A stretch of 10,450 nucleotides of DNA from JAQBFJ01 sp032123435 (GTDB lineage: Bacteria; Verrucomicrobiota; Kiritimatiellia; UBA8416; JAQBFJ01), in NCBI GenBank assembly GCA_032123435.1, contig JAQBFJ010000114.1, positions 1-10,450 on the forward strand. Direction: 5' to 3'. The notes under the pieces were generated by a model. The model had not been told where the DNA came from and did not search any database. It saw only the letters and a program-made list of their open reading frames with translations. Each line of letters opens with the position of its first letter. Within the stretch, counting starts at the first letter, position 1. The translations under genes and the position numbers were made by a program. Positions 1 through 7,069 of this stretch are shown in pieces.

Positions 1-854
1 TCAGCACGACCCATGGCCCGTAATATCTCCGGATGACTATGCTGAATTGGAATATCAAGATAATGACAAACCTGAGCTGTTTCAGACATTGCATCAAGAA
101 GATCATCAGTAATATTCGATGGATAACCATACAACAACCTGATCCAGAACTTGCCCCCTATGCGGCCCAGCGCGCGAACAAGATCAGTAAGTCCGATATT
201 ATTTTTCAGATCACGCCCGTATACGGTGCTGTCCTGCGCGATTAAATTCAGTTCCTTTATTCCGCCTGCAAGGAGTTGTTCCGCTTCTTTCACAATCGCT
301 CTGATTGGCCGTGATCTATATTTTCCCCTTATCTGCGGTATTGCGCAAAATGAGCAATGATGATTACAGCCTTCAGCAATCTTTAGATAAGCATAAGGCG
401 CGCCCGTAAAAACAAGCCCCGGAATAACCGGCTCAAACAACATGTTCGGCGTTTTGGAAATTTTCGTTACGTTCCGCTTACCTGCATAAAGAGTTTTTAC
501 TACGTCAGCTACATCGCTCAGCTCGTTAAGCCCTATGAACGCGTCTACTTCAGGCAGGCTGGCCGCCAATTCATCTTTATATCTCTGCGGCAGACATCCC
601 GCCACCAGCACGGCACGACAGGAACCAGCTTTCTTCAGATCACACGCTGACAATATTCCGGCAACCGACTCTTTGCGCGCGTCTTCTATGAACGCGCATG
701 TGTTAACAATAACAACATCAGCTCGTTCCGGATCGACAAGTAAAATGCCTTCCGACAGCAATGTTCCTGCCATAATTTGGGAATCCACAAGATTTTTGGC
801 GCAACCCAGGCTGAAGAAACCTGCTGTTATAACATTTTTTCTTCTTTTACCCAT
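1..854 (-). CDS. rimO: Ribosomal protein S12 methylthiotransferase RimO (3' end cut by window)
   Basis: RimO is a cytoplasmic radical-SAM, two-cluster iron-sulfur enzyme that adds a methylthio group to a conserved aspartate of ribosomal protein S12. The reading frame is open from an ATG at 854 to the left edge, about 284 codons of the usual 430-450. The rest of the catalytic region and the C-terminal TRAM domain lie outside. The N-terminal domain has SLGCAKNLVDS (Cys18), NTCAFI (Cys53) and AGCLPQRY (Cys87), the three cysteines of the auxiliary cluster. The radical-SAM motif CNHHCSFC (Cys163, Cys167, Cys170) is followed by AIPQIRGKYRSR, then LIAQDSTVYGRDL, WIRLLYGYP and YLDIPIQH. SLGCAKN together with GCLPQRY favours RimO over its paralogue MiaB. 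An in-frame TAG lies 15 bp upstream of the start and the Shine-Dalgarno is weak. It follows the rodZ-like gene by 95 bp, with a terminator-like hairpin between them. What is seen is intact. Confidence 0.93.
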   Translation of the reverse strand, partial: MGKRRKNVITAGFFSLGCAKNLVDSQIMAGTLLSEGILLVDPERADVVIVNTCAFIEDARKESVAGILSACDLKKAGSCRAVLVAGCLPQRYKDELAASLPEVDAFIGLNELSDVADVVKTLYAGKRNVTKISKTPNMLFEPVIPGLVFTGAPYAYLKIAEGCNHHCSFCAIPQIRGKYRSRPIRAIVKEAEQLLAGGIKELNLIAQDSTVYGRDLKNNIGLTDLVRALGRIGGKFWIRLLYGYPSNITDDLLDAMSETAQVCHYLDIPIQHSHPEILRAMGRA

Positions 855-907
855 TTTGTTTATATCCAACTATGCCGCAAATTCTTACGCAATAATATAG
901 AGATGGC

Positions 908-940
908 AAAAAACGCTGATCCCGTCCGCTCAGCATCAGC
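908..940 (-). terminator. Intrinsic terminator-like hairpin between rodZ-like gene and rimO
   Basis: Read on the minus strand, GCTGAT (940-935) pairs with ATCAGC (920-915) around a 14-nt loop. A shifted GCTGA/TCAGC stem with a 10-nt loop is also possible. After a single G comes a run of six T (913-908). It begins 10 bp past the rodZ-like stop codon, where a terminator would be expected. The stem is only 6 bp, so termination may be partial. No convincing promoter for rimO was found between it and 854. Confidence 0.5.
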
Positions 941-949
941 ATTTGAGAC

Positions 950-1729
950 TCAGTCAAGATAAGGATCAGGCGGATCAAAGGCTAGACGCAGTTTCTCCGG
1001 CGGCTTGGTTGACGTCCCGGCAATCTCAGGTCTTATTGCACATCTGCTGACGGCCGATATCAGTAATACCAAAATGAATAAAACCCCGATTATCACCGAA
1101 ACTGATTTAAGCGGCGCTTCCTGAAACCGTATGGCGGGGAGTTCAACGTTGCCTGGTTTTATTTTCTCTCTGAACAATTTAAACTTTTGACAACTTTTTT
1201 GCCAGAATTCCAGGCTGAGCCGCACAATGGTCTCGCGGATATCAGGAAAATTAAGCATCTTCCGTAATTTGTCTATCGGTTTCCTGTAATGCCCAATATG
1301 ATCAAACAAATCCATTTCCCGTTTTTGTTCGGAATCCTGTTCCGATTTGTTCGCTTCTTCTGCTTGTTCCGGAACCGCTTTCAATTCCTCGTCATGGTCA
1401 GAGCTCTCGTGCCGCAGGAAAGAAAACCTCTGCCGTTTTCCAGGTTCCGGTTCCGGCATTTCTTCGGGAACAGAAAGTTCAGTTTGAATCTGTGAAGGCG
1501 GCGCATAAGCGGCCACATATTCATCTATCAGCGGCCGGGGATCAAGTCCGACATATTCCGCGTAGAGTTTAATGAATCCCTTGCAATAGATGGGAGCCGG
1601 TATGCGGCCGAAATCATTCCGTTCGATGGCTTCTACCGTCTGTACCTTCATTTTGGTTTCTGCGGCTACTTTGGAAGCCGTAAGATCCCGGCTGAGACGC
1701 GCTTGTCGTAATTGTTCGCCTATTGTCAT
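950..1729 (-). CDS. rodZ: RodZ-like helix-turn-helix membrane protein
   Basis: The gene encodes 259 residues, with the start taken at the ATG at 1729 because AGGT sits about 5 nt upstream. An in-frame ATG at 1741 would add four residues but has no clear ribosome binding site. Residues about 3-75 form the RodZ/YmfM-type HTH: IGEQLRQARLSRDLT, then KVAAETKMKVQTVEAIE and the clade-typical CKGFIKLYAEYVGLDP. A charged linker (about 90-140) and further soluble region follow. One transmembrane helix lies at about 209-228 (VSVIIGVLFILVLLISAV). In RodZ the HTH binds MreB in the cytoplasm and a periplasmic beta-rich domain follows the helix. Here only about 31 residues follow, so that domain is absent. 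Its place between ftsK and rimO matches rodZ/ymfM neighbourhoods in other bacteria. The family call is firm; MreB binding is inferred. Confidence 0.8.
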   Translation of the reverse strand: MTIGEQLRQARLSRDLTASKVAAETKMKVQTVEAIERNDFGRIPAPIYCKGFIKLYAEYVGLDPRPLIDEYVAAYAPPSQIQTELSVPEEMPEPEPGKRQRFSFLRHESSDHDEELKAVPEQAEEANKSEQDSEQKREMDLFDHIGHYRKPIDKLRKMLNFPDIRETIVRLSLEFWQKSCQKFKLFREKIKPGNVELPAIRFQEAPLKSVSVIIGVLFILVLLISAVSRCAIRPEIAGTSTKPPEKLRLAFDPPDPYLD

Positions 1730-1740
1730 TGTACCTGCCA

Positions 1741-1910
1741 TCCGATTCTATCTATTTAGCCATCCGAAGAAAATATTTTCAAGAAATCTTCGGGTATTTT
1801 TATCCATATTTCCTGGACAATCCTGTCTTAATCCTGCCTGCCTCGCCGAAGCTTTCTTGCGAAGGCGGGTCAAATCCCATCTGCAAATGGCTTAATTTTT
1901 CCGATTCTAT
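1741..1910. repeat. Insertion-like segment bounded by 11-bp direct repeats
   Basis: TCCGATTCTAT occurs at 1741-1751 and again at 1900-1910. Just inside, ATTTAGCCAT (1754-1763) and ATGGCTTAAT (1887-1896) are inverted repeats matching at 9 of 10 positions. This layout, direct repeats outside and inverted repeats inside, is what a small non-autonomous insertion with target duplication would leave. The enclosed 148 bp also holds a 7-bp inverted repeat CCGAAGA/TCTTCGG (1764-1770 and 1787-1793) around the palindrome GAAAATATTTTC (1769-1780), and the dispersed hairpin repeat at 1839-1869. No ORF is supported here. Removing one direct repeat plus the insert would leave ftsK and the rodZ-like gene about 58 bp apart. 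Chance or paired operator sites remain possible. Confidence 0.4.
1839..1869 (+). repeat. Dispersed 31-bp hairpin repeat, copy 1
   Basis: This segment matches 10334-10364 at 26 of 31 positions without gaps. The stem is CC-(T bulge)-CGCC at 1841-1847 pairing with GGCGGG at 1864-1869, enclosing a loop that contains GAAGCTTTC. It lies between ftsK and the rodZ-like gene. No T-run follows on either strand, so it is not a standard terminator. It resembles REP-type intergenic palindromes. Confidence 0.7.
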
Positions 1911-1946
1911 AAACAAAACAGCTATGTGTTGTCCGTCAAAATAATA

Positions 1947-4367
1947 TTATCCATTATTATCATCATCGGAAGACATTTCTTTATCTTCCTCCTCATTAAC
2001 AACATTGTTGGGCACTTCTCCGTCCAGATCAAGAAGGATCTCCCTCGGATCAGACCCTCTGGGGGGACCGACTATTCCTTTTTCTTCCAGTATATCCATT
2101 ATCCGCGCGGCGCGTGTATATCCTATTCTCAGCCGCCGCTGAAGCGAGGAAGTCGAGGCACGCCGTGTTTCCCGAATAATTTCCGTTGCCTGCACGAGTA
2201 GTTCATCTTCCTCCCCGTTATCCTGTAAGGCACTGCCTTGTTTGTCTATTTTCTCCTGGATTGCCACTTCGTATCGAGGACCTTCCTGTTCCTTTATGAA
2301 ATCCACTATTCGCCTGATTTCAGCGTCGGTGGTCATAGCGCCCTGGGCTCGCATGATTTTGCTCGTACCGGGAGGCTGGTACAGCATATCGCCACGCCCT
2401 AGAAGCTTTTCGGCGCCCATAGAGTCAAGAATTGTGCGGCTGTCAACTTTTTGTGCCACCTGAAACGCAATGCGCGCGGGGAAATTGGCTTTTATTGTCC
2501 CGGTAATAACATTCACGGACGGACGCTGTGTTGAAAGAATCATATGAATGCCAACGGCTCTTGATAGCTGAGCAAGCCTGGCCACACAGTTTTCTATTTC
2601 AGCCTGATCAACCAACATGAGATCCGCCAATTCATCTATAACAATCACGATATACGGTACTTTATCCGGAATCTTTCCTTCCTTGTCGGATGTCTGGGGC
2701 TCCGGTTTGAACATATCCTCCTGCGCCACGTTCGCTCTGTTGTTGAATCCATCTATATTGCGCACGCCGACTTTCGCAAACAGCTTATAACGCTTTTCCA
2801 TCTCATTAATGGCCCATCTCAAGCCAAGCGCTACTTTTTTGGGATTTGTGATCACTGGAACAACCAGATGCGGTAAATTGGCATAAACCGAAAATTCGAC
2901 TATCTTGGGATCAACAAGAAGCAGGCGCATGTCATCAGGACTTCGTGACATAAGAAGGCCGGCCAATATTGAATTCATGCAAACCGTTTTTCCCGCACCA
3001 GTCGCACCGGCAATAAGCAGATGCGGCATATCCGCCAGATCCGCAATAATATCTGACCCCCCGATATTTTTGCCCAATAACATAGGCAATTTCGCCTTGC
3101 TGCTAGACCATTTTTCTCCTTCAAGGATTTCACGTATGAAAACCATTTTTGCAATGGAATTGGGTACTTCAATCCCAACAACACCCTTGCCCGGCACAGG
3201 CGCCTGTACACGCACACTGGTGGCTTTCAACGATAAAGCCAGATTGTTCGACAGACTGGCAATTCTTTCCACTCTGACACCAGGCGCAGGAAGAAGTTCA
3301 TAGCGGGTAACCACAGGCCCCTTTTCCACGTTAGTCACTTCCGCCTCTATGCCGAATTCCTTTAAAGTTTCTATCAGCACTTTTGAAGTTAAACCCGAAT
3401 CAACTGTTATTCCTTTAGTGCTCGATGCCTGCACCGGATCCAATAAATCCAATGAAGGAAGTTTGTAGTCCGACCGTGAAGAGCTTCCTGTATCAGTATC
3501 AGTTTTTACATTCGCAGATGTTTTCTTGTCCGATTGAACAACCCTGGATGGTTTAGCCGACTCTTCTTTTGCCTGAACTTTCTTCTTGGGCAGAAGCTCT
3601 CTGGCAGCTCGAATAATTCCAGGCTCCTTGATCCGGTCCTTCTGCGAATCGGTTTTCACCTTCTCCTGTTCGGCTTGTTCTTTCTTTATTATTTTTTCAA
3701 GCTGTTTGCGGCGTTTCTCGATATCACGATTTTCCCTGTCGATTATATGCCCTCTATCCTGTTTCTCGTTTATAAACGCTATTATTTTCTTCCGTAATAC
3801 AGCATAGCCGGCTTGAAGACTGTGATAGAATTTAATTACATTCCGAAACTCCACGAACATGAACAACGACACGATAAAAACAGACCACATCAACATGCCC
3901 GCGCCTACCGGACTGAGCCACTTGATAAGAAATCCGCGCATGATCAGCGTTCCGACAATGCCGCCAGTCGCTTCGCCTATGTTTAAATGTTCGCGCGTAG
4001 AAGCCCATGCGTCCGGATAAATTTCCTGAATCATGGCCAATGCCAATAATGTCACAGAACACCATGTAAGCCTGGGCCATGCTTTTTCTTCACGATAAAT
4101 AATAAGAGCAAATCCACAGAAGAGACACCAGAACGGTGTAAGATATGCGCCCACCCCTAAAAGGGCAAAAAGAACAAACGATAACCAGGCCCCTGCAAGG
4201 CCTATGAGATTATGTGGCGTCCGATATTCTTCGTGCGCGTGCAGAAGACTGACATCAGTCCAATCATACGAGTAAAGACTGAGTATTCCGAAAAAGAATA
4301 ACACCAGAAGAAGAATGCCCCACATGCATCGCAATCCGCTCTCTGTTTCATTTCGACCTGTAGCCAT
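1947..4367 (-). CDS. ftsK: DNA translocase FtsK/SpoIIIE
   Basis: This 806-residue septal DNA pump helps move and resolve chromosomes at division. The N-terminus has four to five membrane helices (about 15-34, 54-92 as two, 101-113 and 135-172). A charged, Lys/Glu-rich linker runs from about 185 to 300. The motor follows: the alpha/beta region with LPAPGVRVERIASLSNNLAL (359-378), Walker A GATGAGKT (454-461), VDPKIVEFSVY (485-495), Walker B YIVIVIDELADLM (572-584) and LSTQRPSVNVITG (611-623). The C-terminal gamma winged helix (about 723-780, RRLRIGYTRAARIMDILEEKGIVGPPRGSDPREIL in two blocks around 744-778) normally reads KOPS-type polar sequences and contacts XerD. An unusual acidic tail (about 785-806) ends the protein. 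The linker is short, as in SpoIIIE-size members and unlike E. coli FtsK. The ATG is 2 bp past the ybbR stop, with GAG 8 nt upstream, so translation is probably coupled. Confidence 0.96.
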   Translation of the reverse strand: MATGRNETESGLRCMWGILLLVLFFFGILSLYSYDWTDVSLLHAHEEYRTPHNLIGLAGAWLSFVLFALLGVGAYLTPFWCLFCGFALIIYREEKAWPRLTWCSVTLLALAMIQEIYPDAWASTREHLNIGEATGGIVGTLIMRGFLIKWLSPVGAGMLMWSVFIVSLFMFVEFRNVIKFYHSLQAGYAVLRKKIIAFINEKQDRGHIIDRENRDIEKRRKQLEKIIKKEQAEQEKVKTDSQKDRIKEPGIIRAARELLPKKKVQAKEESAKPSRVVQSDKKTSANVKTDTDTGSSSRSDYKLPSLDLLDPVQASSTKGITVDSGLTSKVLIETLKEFGIEAEVTNVEKGPVVTRYELLPAPGVRVERIASLSNNLALSLKATSVRVQAPVPGKGVVGIEVPNSIAKMVFIREILEGEKWSSSKAKLPMLLGKNIGGSDIIADLADMPHLLIAGATGAGKTVCMNSILAGLLMSRSPDDMRLLLVDPKIVEFSVYANLPHLVVPVITNPKKVALGLRWAINEMEKRYKLFAKVGVRNIDGFNNRANVAQEDMFKPEPQTSDKEGKIPDKVPYIVIVIDELADLMLVDQAEIENCVARLAQLSRAVGIHMILSTQRPSVNVITGTIKANFPARIAFQVAQKVDSRTILDSMGAEKLLGRGDMLYQPPGTSKIMRAQGAMTTDAEIRRIVDFIKEQEGPRYEVAIQEKIDKQGSALQDNGEEDELLVQATEIIRETRRASTSSLQRRLRIGYTRAARIMDILEEKGIVGPPRGSDPREILLDLDGEVPNNVVNEEEDKEMSSDDDNNG

Positions 4368-4369
4368 TT

Positions 4370-5353
4370 CTATTTCTCAACCTTTTCTTGATCTTCTTTT
4401 TCAGTATGAACCTTAAAAATAACCTTAACTTTTCCCGGATCCGCTGTCGCCGTCGCATTCATGCCGGCCGGCAAATGCACGTTGACGGGCAAACGATGGC
4501 TTTTTGAAACATCCAAACCCGTACAATCAACAAATACTTTCACCATGTCGGGCTGGACACCATCCAAAACTTTTTCACTGCCATACAGGAAAACGCTCAC
4601 TACATCAGGTTCACACACAACATCATAAGACCTGCTCTGTTCGACAATTGCCATAATCTTCTTTTTTTCCAATTGCCGCGAAGCCGATTCCGTAACAATA
4701 TTCACCTCAATCTTTATCTCGGACGGCTCTATTTCGTATTTACCGATCTCGCCAGGACAAAATACCGCAACCTGTTTGGAAAATGATGCCTTACAACCTT
4801 CAATGTCTATTCTTTCCACCTCCACTATCTTCTTTCCCTCTAAAGAACGGCTGGGCCCTCTCAATTTGACCTCACGCGGATAATAATCAACTTCTGCTTT
4901 CCCGATTAACGGTCGGCCAGTCACCACGGGAGGGGCAACTGGAACGATTTTCTCTATCCTGCGATCAAAAGCAACCTGAACCGATTCCGGCACAATGCTC
5001 ACCGCCCTTACACCAGGCCCGGCTTTATGATAAACATCACGCGTGCCGATCATTATTCTTCTGGCGGATCCATTCTGATCAACTCTCGTACTTACCAATA
5101 CCTCCATCCGATTAGGATCCAGTTTTTTCAAATCGGAATCCGACCCGCGAAAAGTAACGCTAACGCTCTTCTGCTGGTCATGCATCGCAATCCATTCACC
5201 GGCATCTATTCTTAAAGGCAAATCGTAAACTACCTTATCGCTGGTAACACTTCTTATGCCGTAAAACGTGAGCAATGCCACAATTAAGGCAAGAACCTTG
5301 AGCGACCAGTTATGCAAAAGAATATTCTTTAATGGCCCTAAATCAACTTTCAT
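4370..5353 (-). CDS. ybbR: YbbR-domain protein (CdaR-like regulator of CdaA)
   Basis: The protein has 327 residues from the ATG at 5353 (MKVDLGPLKN). This start is chosen because GGAG lies about 8 nt upstream and because it overlaps the cdaA stop by 11 bp, a usual coupling arrangement; an in-frame ATG at 5392 lies deep inside cdaA. One N-terminal transmembrane helix (about 17-34, LKVLALIVALLTFYGI) anchors a large extracytoplasmic part. That part consists of YbbR-type beta repeats, probably three (about 40-130, 130-230 and 230-310), visible as the recurring pattern P..V.V.F.G and PREVKLRGP / PDVVSVFLYG. In Firmicutes the equivalent CdaR binds CdaA in the membrane and tunes c-di-AMP synthesis. 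The direct coupling to cdaA supports the same role here. The last 15 residues are Lys/Glu-rich. Confidence 0.87.
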   Translation of the reverse strand: MKVDLGPLKNILLHNWSLKVLALIVALLTFYGIRSVTSDKVVYDLPLRIDAGEWIAMHDQQKSVSVTFRGSDSDLKKLDPNRMEVLVSTRVDQNGSARRIMIGTRDVYHKAGPGVRAVSIVPESVQVAFDRRIEKIVPVAPPVVTGRPLIGKAEVDYYPREVKLRGPSRSLEGKKIVEVERIDIEGCKASFSKQVAVFCPGEIGKYEIEPSEIKIEVNIVTESASRQLEKKKIMAIVEQSRSYDVVCEPDVVSVFLYGSEKVLDGVQPDMVKVFVDCTGLDVSKSHRLPVNVHLPAGMNATATADPGKVKVIFKVHTEKEDQEKVEK

Positions 5354-6209
5354 TGCTCTTCTCCTGTCCCGCCATTTGTTCCGATTTGGCAATACCTTCC
5401 GGTGTAAGATCCAATTGTTCCTGCGCGCGACGCCAAACGCTGCTGGATTGCTTGTCCCTCAAAAGAGAAAGCAGAAAACGTTTTAACCGGTCACTATCCA
5501 GCCCACTGCTCAGCCGGCCCCGGTAACATACCGACATTGTGCCTGTTTCTTCGGATATAACAATCACCACAGAATCCGTTTCTTCGCTCATGCCTACTCC
5601 CGCTCTGTGCCTGGTTCCCAATGTCTTGTGTAAATCAGTTTTGTACGACAGAGGGAAAACACAACCTGCCGCCACAATACGGTTATTACTTATAATTACG
5701 CCACCATCATGAAGAGGTGTATGAGGAAAGAAAATGCTGGCAAGTAGTTCAGGAACAACCTTTGCCTCCAATTTAATTCCGCTTTCCTGTATTGAACGCG
5801 TCCCTATTTCACGTTCAATTGCTATCAATGCGCCAATCCGGTGCTCCGCGAGCAGTTCAACCGCCTGAACCACCTGATCTATTACCGAACGTCTTTCCTC
5901 CGATGTGTGAAACACCGGCTGTTTCCCCAACTCGGCTAATGCCCGCCTGATTTCCGGTTGAAAAATCACAAGCAAAGCCACGGCCAACCCTACAGACAAT
6001 TTTCTAAGAAGCCAGTTTAACTCCACCCATTGCATCAACTGCGTGGCGCCTATGAAAAACAAGAGAAGAATCGTAAGCCCTACAAGCACCTGCGCACCGC
6101 GTGTGCCGCGGAAAAAGATGAATATATAGTAAAATACAAAAGCCAGGACTATTACCTGCAAAAGACCCGCCACACCAAAAGACACTATACTGTTCCATAA
6201 TGCCATCAT
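5343..6209 (-). CDS. cdaA: Diadenylate cyclase CdaA (c-di-AMP synthase)
   Basis: CdaA condenses two ATP into cyclic di-AMP, a second messenger for osmolyte, potassium and envelope control. The 288 residues begin at the ATG at 6209, 1 bp after the folP stop, with GGAAGGA ideally placed upstream. A GTG at 6227 in the same frame is a less likely start. Three N-terminal membrane helices (about 11-33, 39-55 and 69-85) are followed by FQPEIRRALAELGK, a hallmark of the CdaA class. The DAC domain runs from about 95 to 245 with TPLHDGGVIISNNRIVAAG (163-181) and GTRHRAGVGMSEETDSVVIVIS (198-219). RHR (200-202) is the conserved nucleotide-binding motif. The first motif reads DGG (168-170), while the textbook form is DGA. 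Length and order fit an active enzyme. YbbR, its usual partner, overlaps its 3' end. Confidence 0.95.
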   Translation of the reverse strand: MMALWNSIVSFGVAGLLQVIVLAFVFYYIFIFFRGTRGAQVLVGLTILLLFFIGATQLMQWVELNWLLRKLSVGLAVALLVIFQPEIRRALAELGKQPVFHTSEERRSVIDQVVQAVELLAEHRIGALIAIEREIGTRSIQESGIKLEAKVVPELLASIFFPHTPLHDGGVIISNNRIVAAGCVFPLSYKTDLHKTLGTRHRAGVGMSEETDSVVIVISEETGTMSVCYRGRLSSGLDSDRLKRFLLSLLRDKQSSSVWRRAQEQLDLTPEGIAKSEQMAGQEKSNES

Positions 6210-6210
6210 G

Positions 6211-7053
6211 CTATTCCTTCCGAGCACATTTTAGCGCCGTCACAACGCGTAAAGCGTCGCACGATTCTTTTACGTCATGAACCCTTATAACATGCGCACC
6301 TTTTAAAATACAAAAAACCATCGCGGCCAAACTGCCGCCCAGCCGTTCCTGTATATCCCGACCCGTTAATTTGCCGAGAAAGCTCTTTCTCGACACACCA
6401 ACAACAACCGGCCGGCCGCAATTTTCCATGACATCCATATTTGCCAATAAACTGATGTTGTGTTCAACCGTCTTACCAAAACCAATGCCCGGATCCACGG
6501 CCATCGCGGCACGATCCAGGCCAAATGCTTCTAATTCCTCAATACGACCGTTCAGATAATCGACAACATCTTTCACCACATCCTCGTACTGCGGATTGTC
6601 CTGCATCGTACGGGATGTTCCCTGTCTGTGCATCAGCACTACACCAGCCCCGAATTCTCCAGCCACACTTTTCATTTCAGGATCATGCGTCAAAGCCGAA
6701 ACATCGTTTATTATCGAAGCACCTGCTCCCAATGCCCGGCGCGCAACTTCACTTTTCATCGTATCAATCGAAATAATTAACTTCTCCCTTTCGCTGAGTC
6801 CCTCTATCACCGGTATCACCCGCTCAAGTTCTGTCGATGTCGGCACCTTATCCGCGCCCGGTCGTGTTGACTCTCCACCAACATCAATAATATCAGCCCC
6901 GGCTTCAAGCATGGCCATGCCTTGCCCAATAGCCGTTTCGGAATCTATATAACACCCGCCATCGGAAAAAGAATCCGGCGTAACATTCAAAATACCCATA
7001 ATCAAGGGCCGTTCACTAACCGGAAAAACATGATCCCGACACTTCCATGTCAA
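6211..7053 (-). CDS. folP: Dihydropteroate synthase FolP
   Basis: FolP joins p-aminobenzoate to dihydropterin pyrophosphate in cytoplasmic folate synthesis and is the sulfonamide target. It is a TIM barrel with all the expected blocks: RPLIMGILNVTPDSFSDGG, ADIIDVGGESTRPGA, IISIDTMKSEVARRALGAGA, INDVSAL, VVLMHRQGTSRTMQ, VDPGIGFGKTVEHN, VVVGVSRKSFLG and the C-terminal AHVIRVHDV. The start is uncertain. The frame stays open to an ATG at 7119, which would overlap ftsH by 50 bp without a good ribosome binding site. I prefer the TTG at 7053: GGA is 7 nt upstream, the gap to ftsH is 16 bp, and the resulting N-terminus (L/M)TWKCRDHVF resembles the WxC start of many FolP proteins. That gives 280 residues, a normal length. 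ftsH-folP adjacency is widely conserved. Confidence 0.95.
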   Translation of the reverse strand: MTWKCRDHVFPVSERPLIMGILNVTPDSFSDGGCYIDSETAIGQGMAMLEAGADIIDVGGESTRPGADKVPTSTELERVIPVIEGLSEREKLIISIDTMKSEVARRALGAGASIINDVSALTHDPEMKSVAGEFGAGVVLMHRQGTSRTMQDNPQYEDVVKDVVDYLNGRIEELEAFGLDRAAMAVDPGIGFGKTVEHNISLLANMDVMENCGRPVVVGVSRKSFLGKLTGRDIQERLGGSLAAMVFCILKGAHVIRVHDVKESCDALRVVTALKCARKE

Positions 7054-7069
7054 ATAAAGATCCGTTTTT

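Noticed and set aside
535..900. Plus-strand open frame of 121 codons
   Set aside because: It is antisense to rimO, whose minus-strand frame contains all expected cysteine motifs.
1911..1946. TTGACG just past the ftsK stop as a -35 box for the rodZ-like gene
   Set aside because: No -10 box is found at 16-18 bp; the nearest candidate, TATAGA, is 22 bp away.
2905..3303. Plus-strand open frame of 132 codons
   Set aside because: It lies antisense to the FtsK motor region with Walker A; no domain pattern is seen in it.
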